From Cyanophora paradoxa (lineage: Eukaryota; Glaucocystophyceae; Cyanophorales; Cyanophoraceae): 64,000 bases of DNA. Positions within the stretch are counted from its first letter, which is position 1; every line of letters begins with the position of its first letter. The notes under the pieces were generated by a model that saw only the letters and a list, made by a program, of their open reading frames with translations, did no database searches and was not told where the DNA came from. The translations under genes were made by a program, and so were the position numbers. Positions 63,986-64,000 of the stretch are shown here, one piece after another. Location: the NCBI GenBank assembly GCA_004431415.1, contig QPMI01000298.1, positions 1 through 64,000 of the forward strand, written 5' to 3'.

Positions 63986-64000
63986 TCCGAAGCGTCGCCG

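Overview
This is nuclear DNA of a very GC-rich, intron-dense photosynthetic protist, most consistent with a haptophyte- or pelagophyte-like alga. I cannot fix the lineage from sequence alone. Almost every gene is cut by short introns (about 40-120 nt) that start GTGCG/GTGAG, run through CCCCGCCCC tracts and end in GGGCAG or CGCAG. Chloroplast proteins with transit peptides (HCF164-like thioredoxin, CGFS glutaredoxin) and flagellum-associated candidates sit beside ordinary eukaryotic genes (CNOT9, RTF2, RMI1, copine, a USP37-like deubiquitinase, RPS23). Genes are packed head-to-head and tail-to-tail with gaps of a few hundred bases. The longer gaps are lower in GC and crowded with short self-complementary words (GATC, TAGCTA, CCGG, CATG).

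Layout. 1-10.7 kb: a voltage-gated K+ channel with a cyclic-nucleotide-binding domain (cut by the left edge), an unknown small protein, a SET-domain methyltransferase, and a large receptor-type adenylyl cyclase. 11.08-14.70 kb: a complete DNA transposon with perfect 109-bp terminal inverted repeats, a 5-bp target duplication, a spliced DDE integrase of retroviral/gypsy type and a second gene on the opposite strand; it resembles the Ginger group. 15-29 kb: copine, RMI1-like OB-fold protein, USP37-like protease with ubiquitin-interacting motifs, a 97-aa unknown protein and a DUF218 protein. 29-40 kb: a TSNAXIP1-like coiled-coil protein, monothiol glutaredoxin with two microexons, a small helical protein, RTF2, CNOT9, HCF164 and an unknown protein. 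40-55 kb: a polytopic membrane protein, an unknown gene, a class I cyclic-nucleotide phosphodiesterase, a GT61 glycosyltransferase, an EF-hand protein, an AT-hook/acidic nuclear protein and an SDR16C-like dehydrogenase. 55-62 kb: one huge coiled-coil gene with three almost identical 846-bp tandem units. 62-64 kb: a damaged end, where the 5' part of RPS23 and a decayed ATP-grasp ligase-like gene face each other and both lose their 3' parts at the same place.

How the genes relate. Three cAMP-pathway parts lie within 46 kb: a class IIIb adenylyl cyclase, a cyclic-nucleotide-gated-type channel and a phosphodiesterase. Two chloroplast thiol proteins lie within 6 kb. RTF2 and RMI1 are both genome-stability proteins. 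Otherwise this looks like an ordinary mixed eukaryotic gene order, with no operons. The items most worth following up are the intact transposon and its unknown second gene, the recent 846-bp expansion with a homogenised 175-bp patch in a fourth unit, the self-complementary introns, the microexons, and the RPS23/ligase breakpoint.
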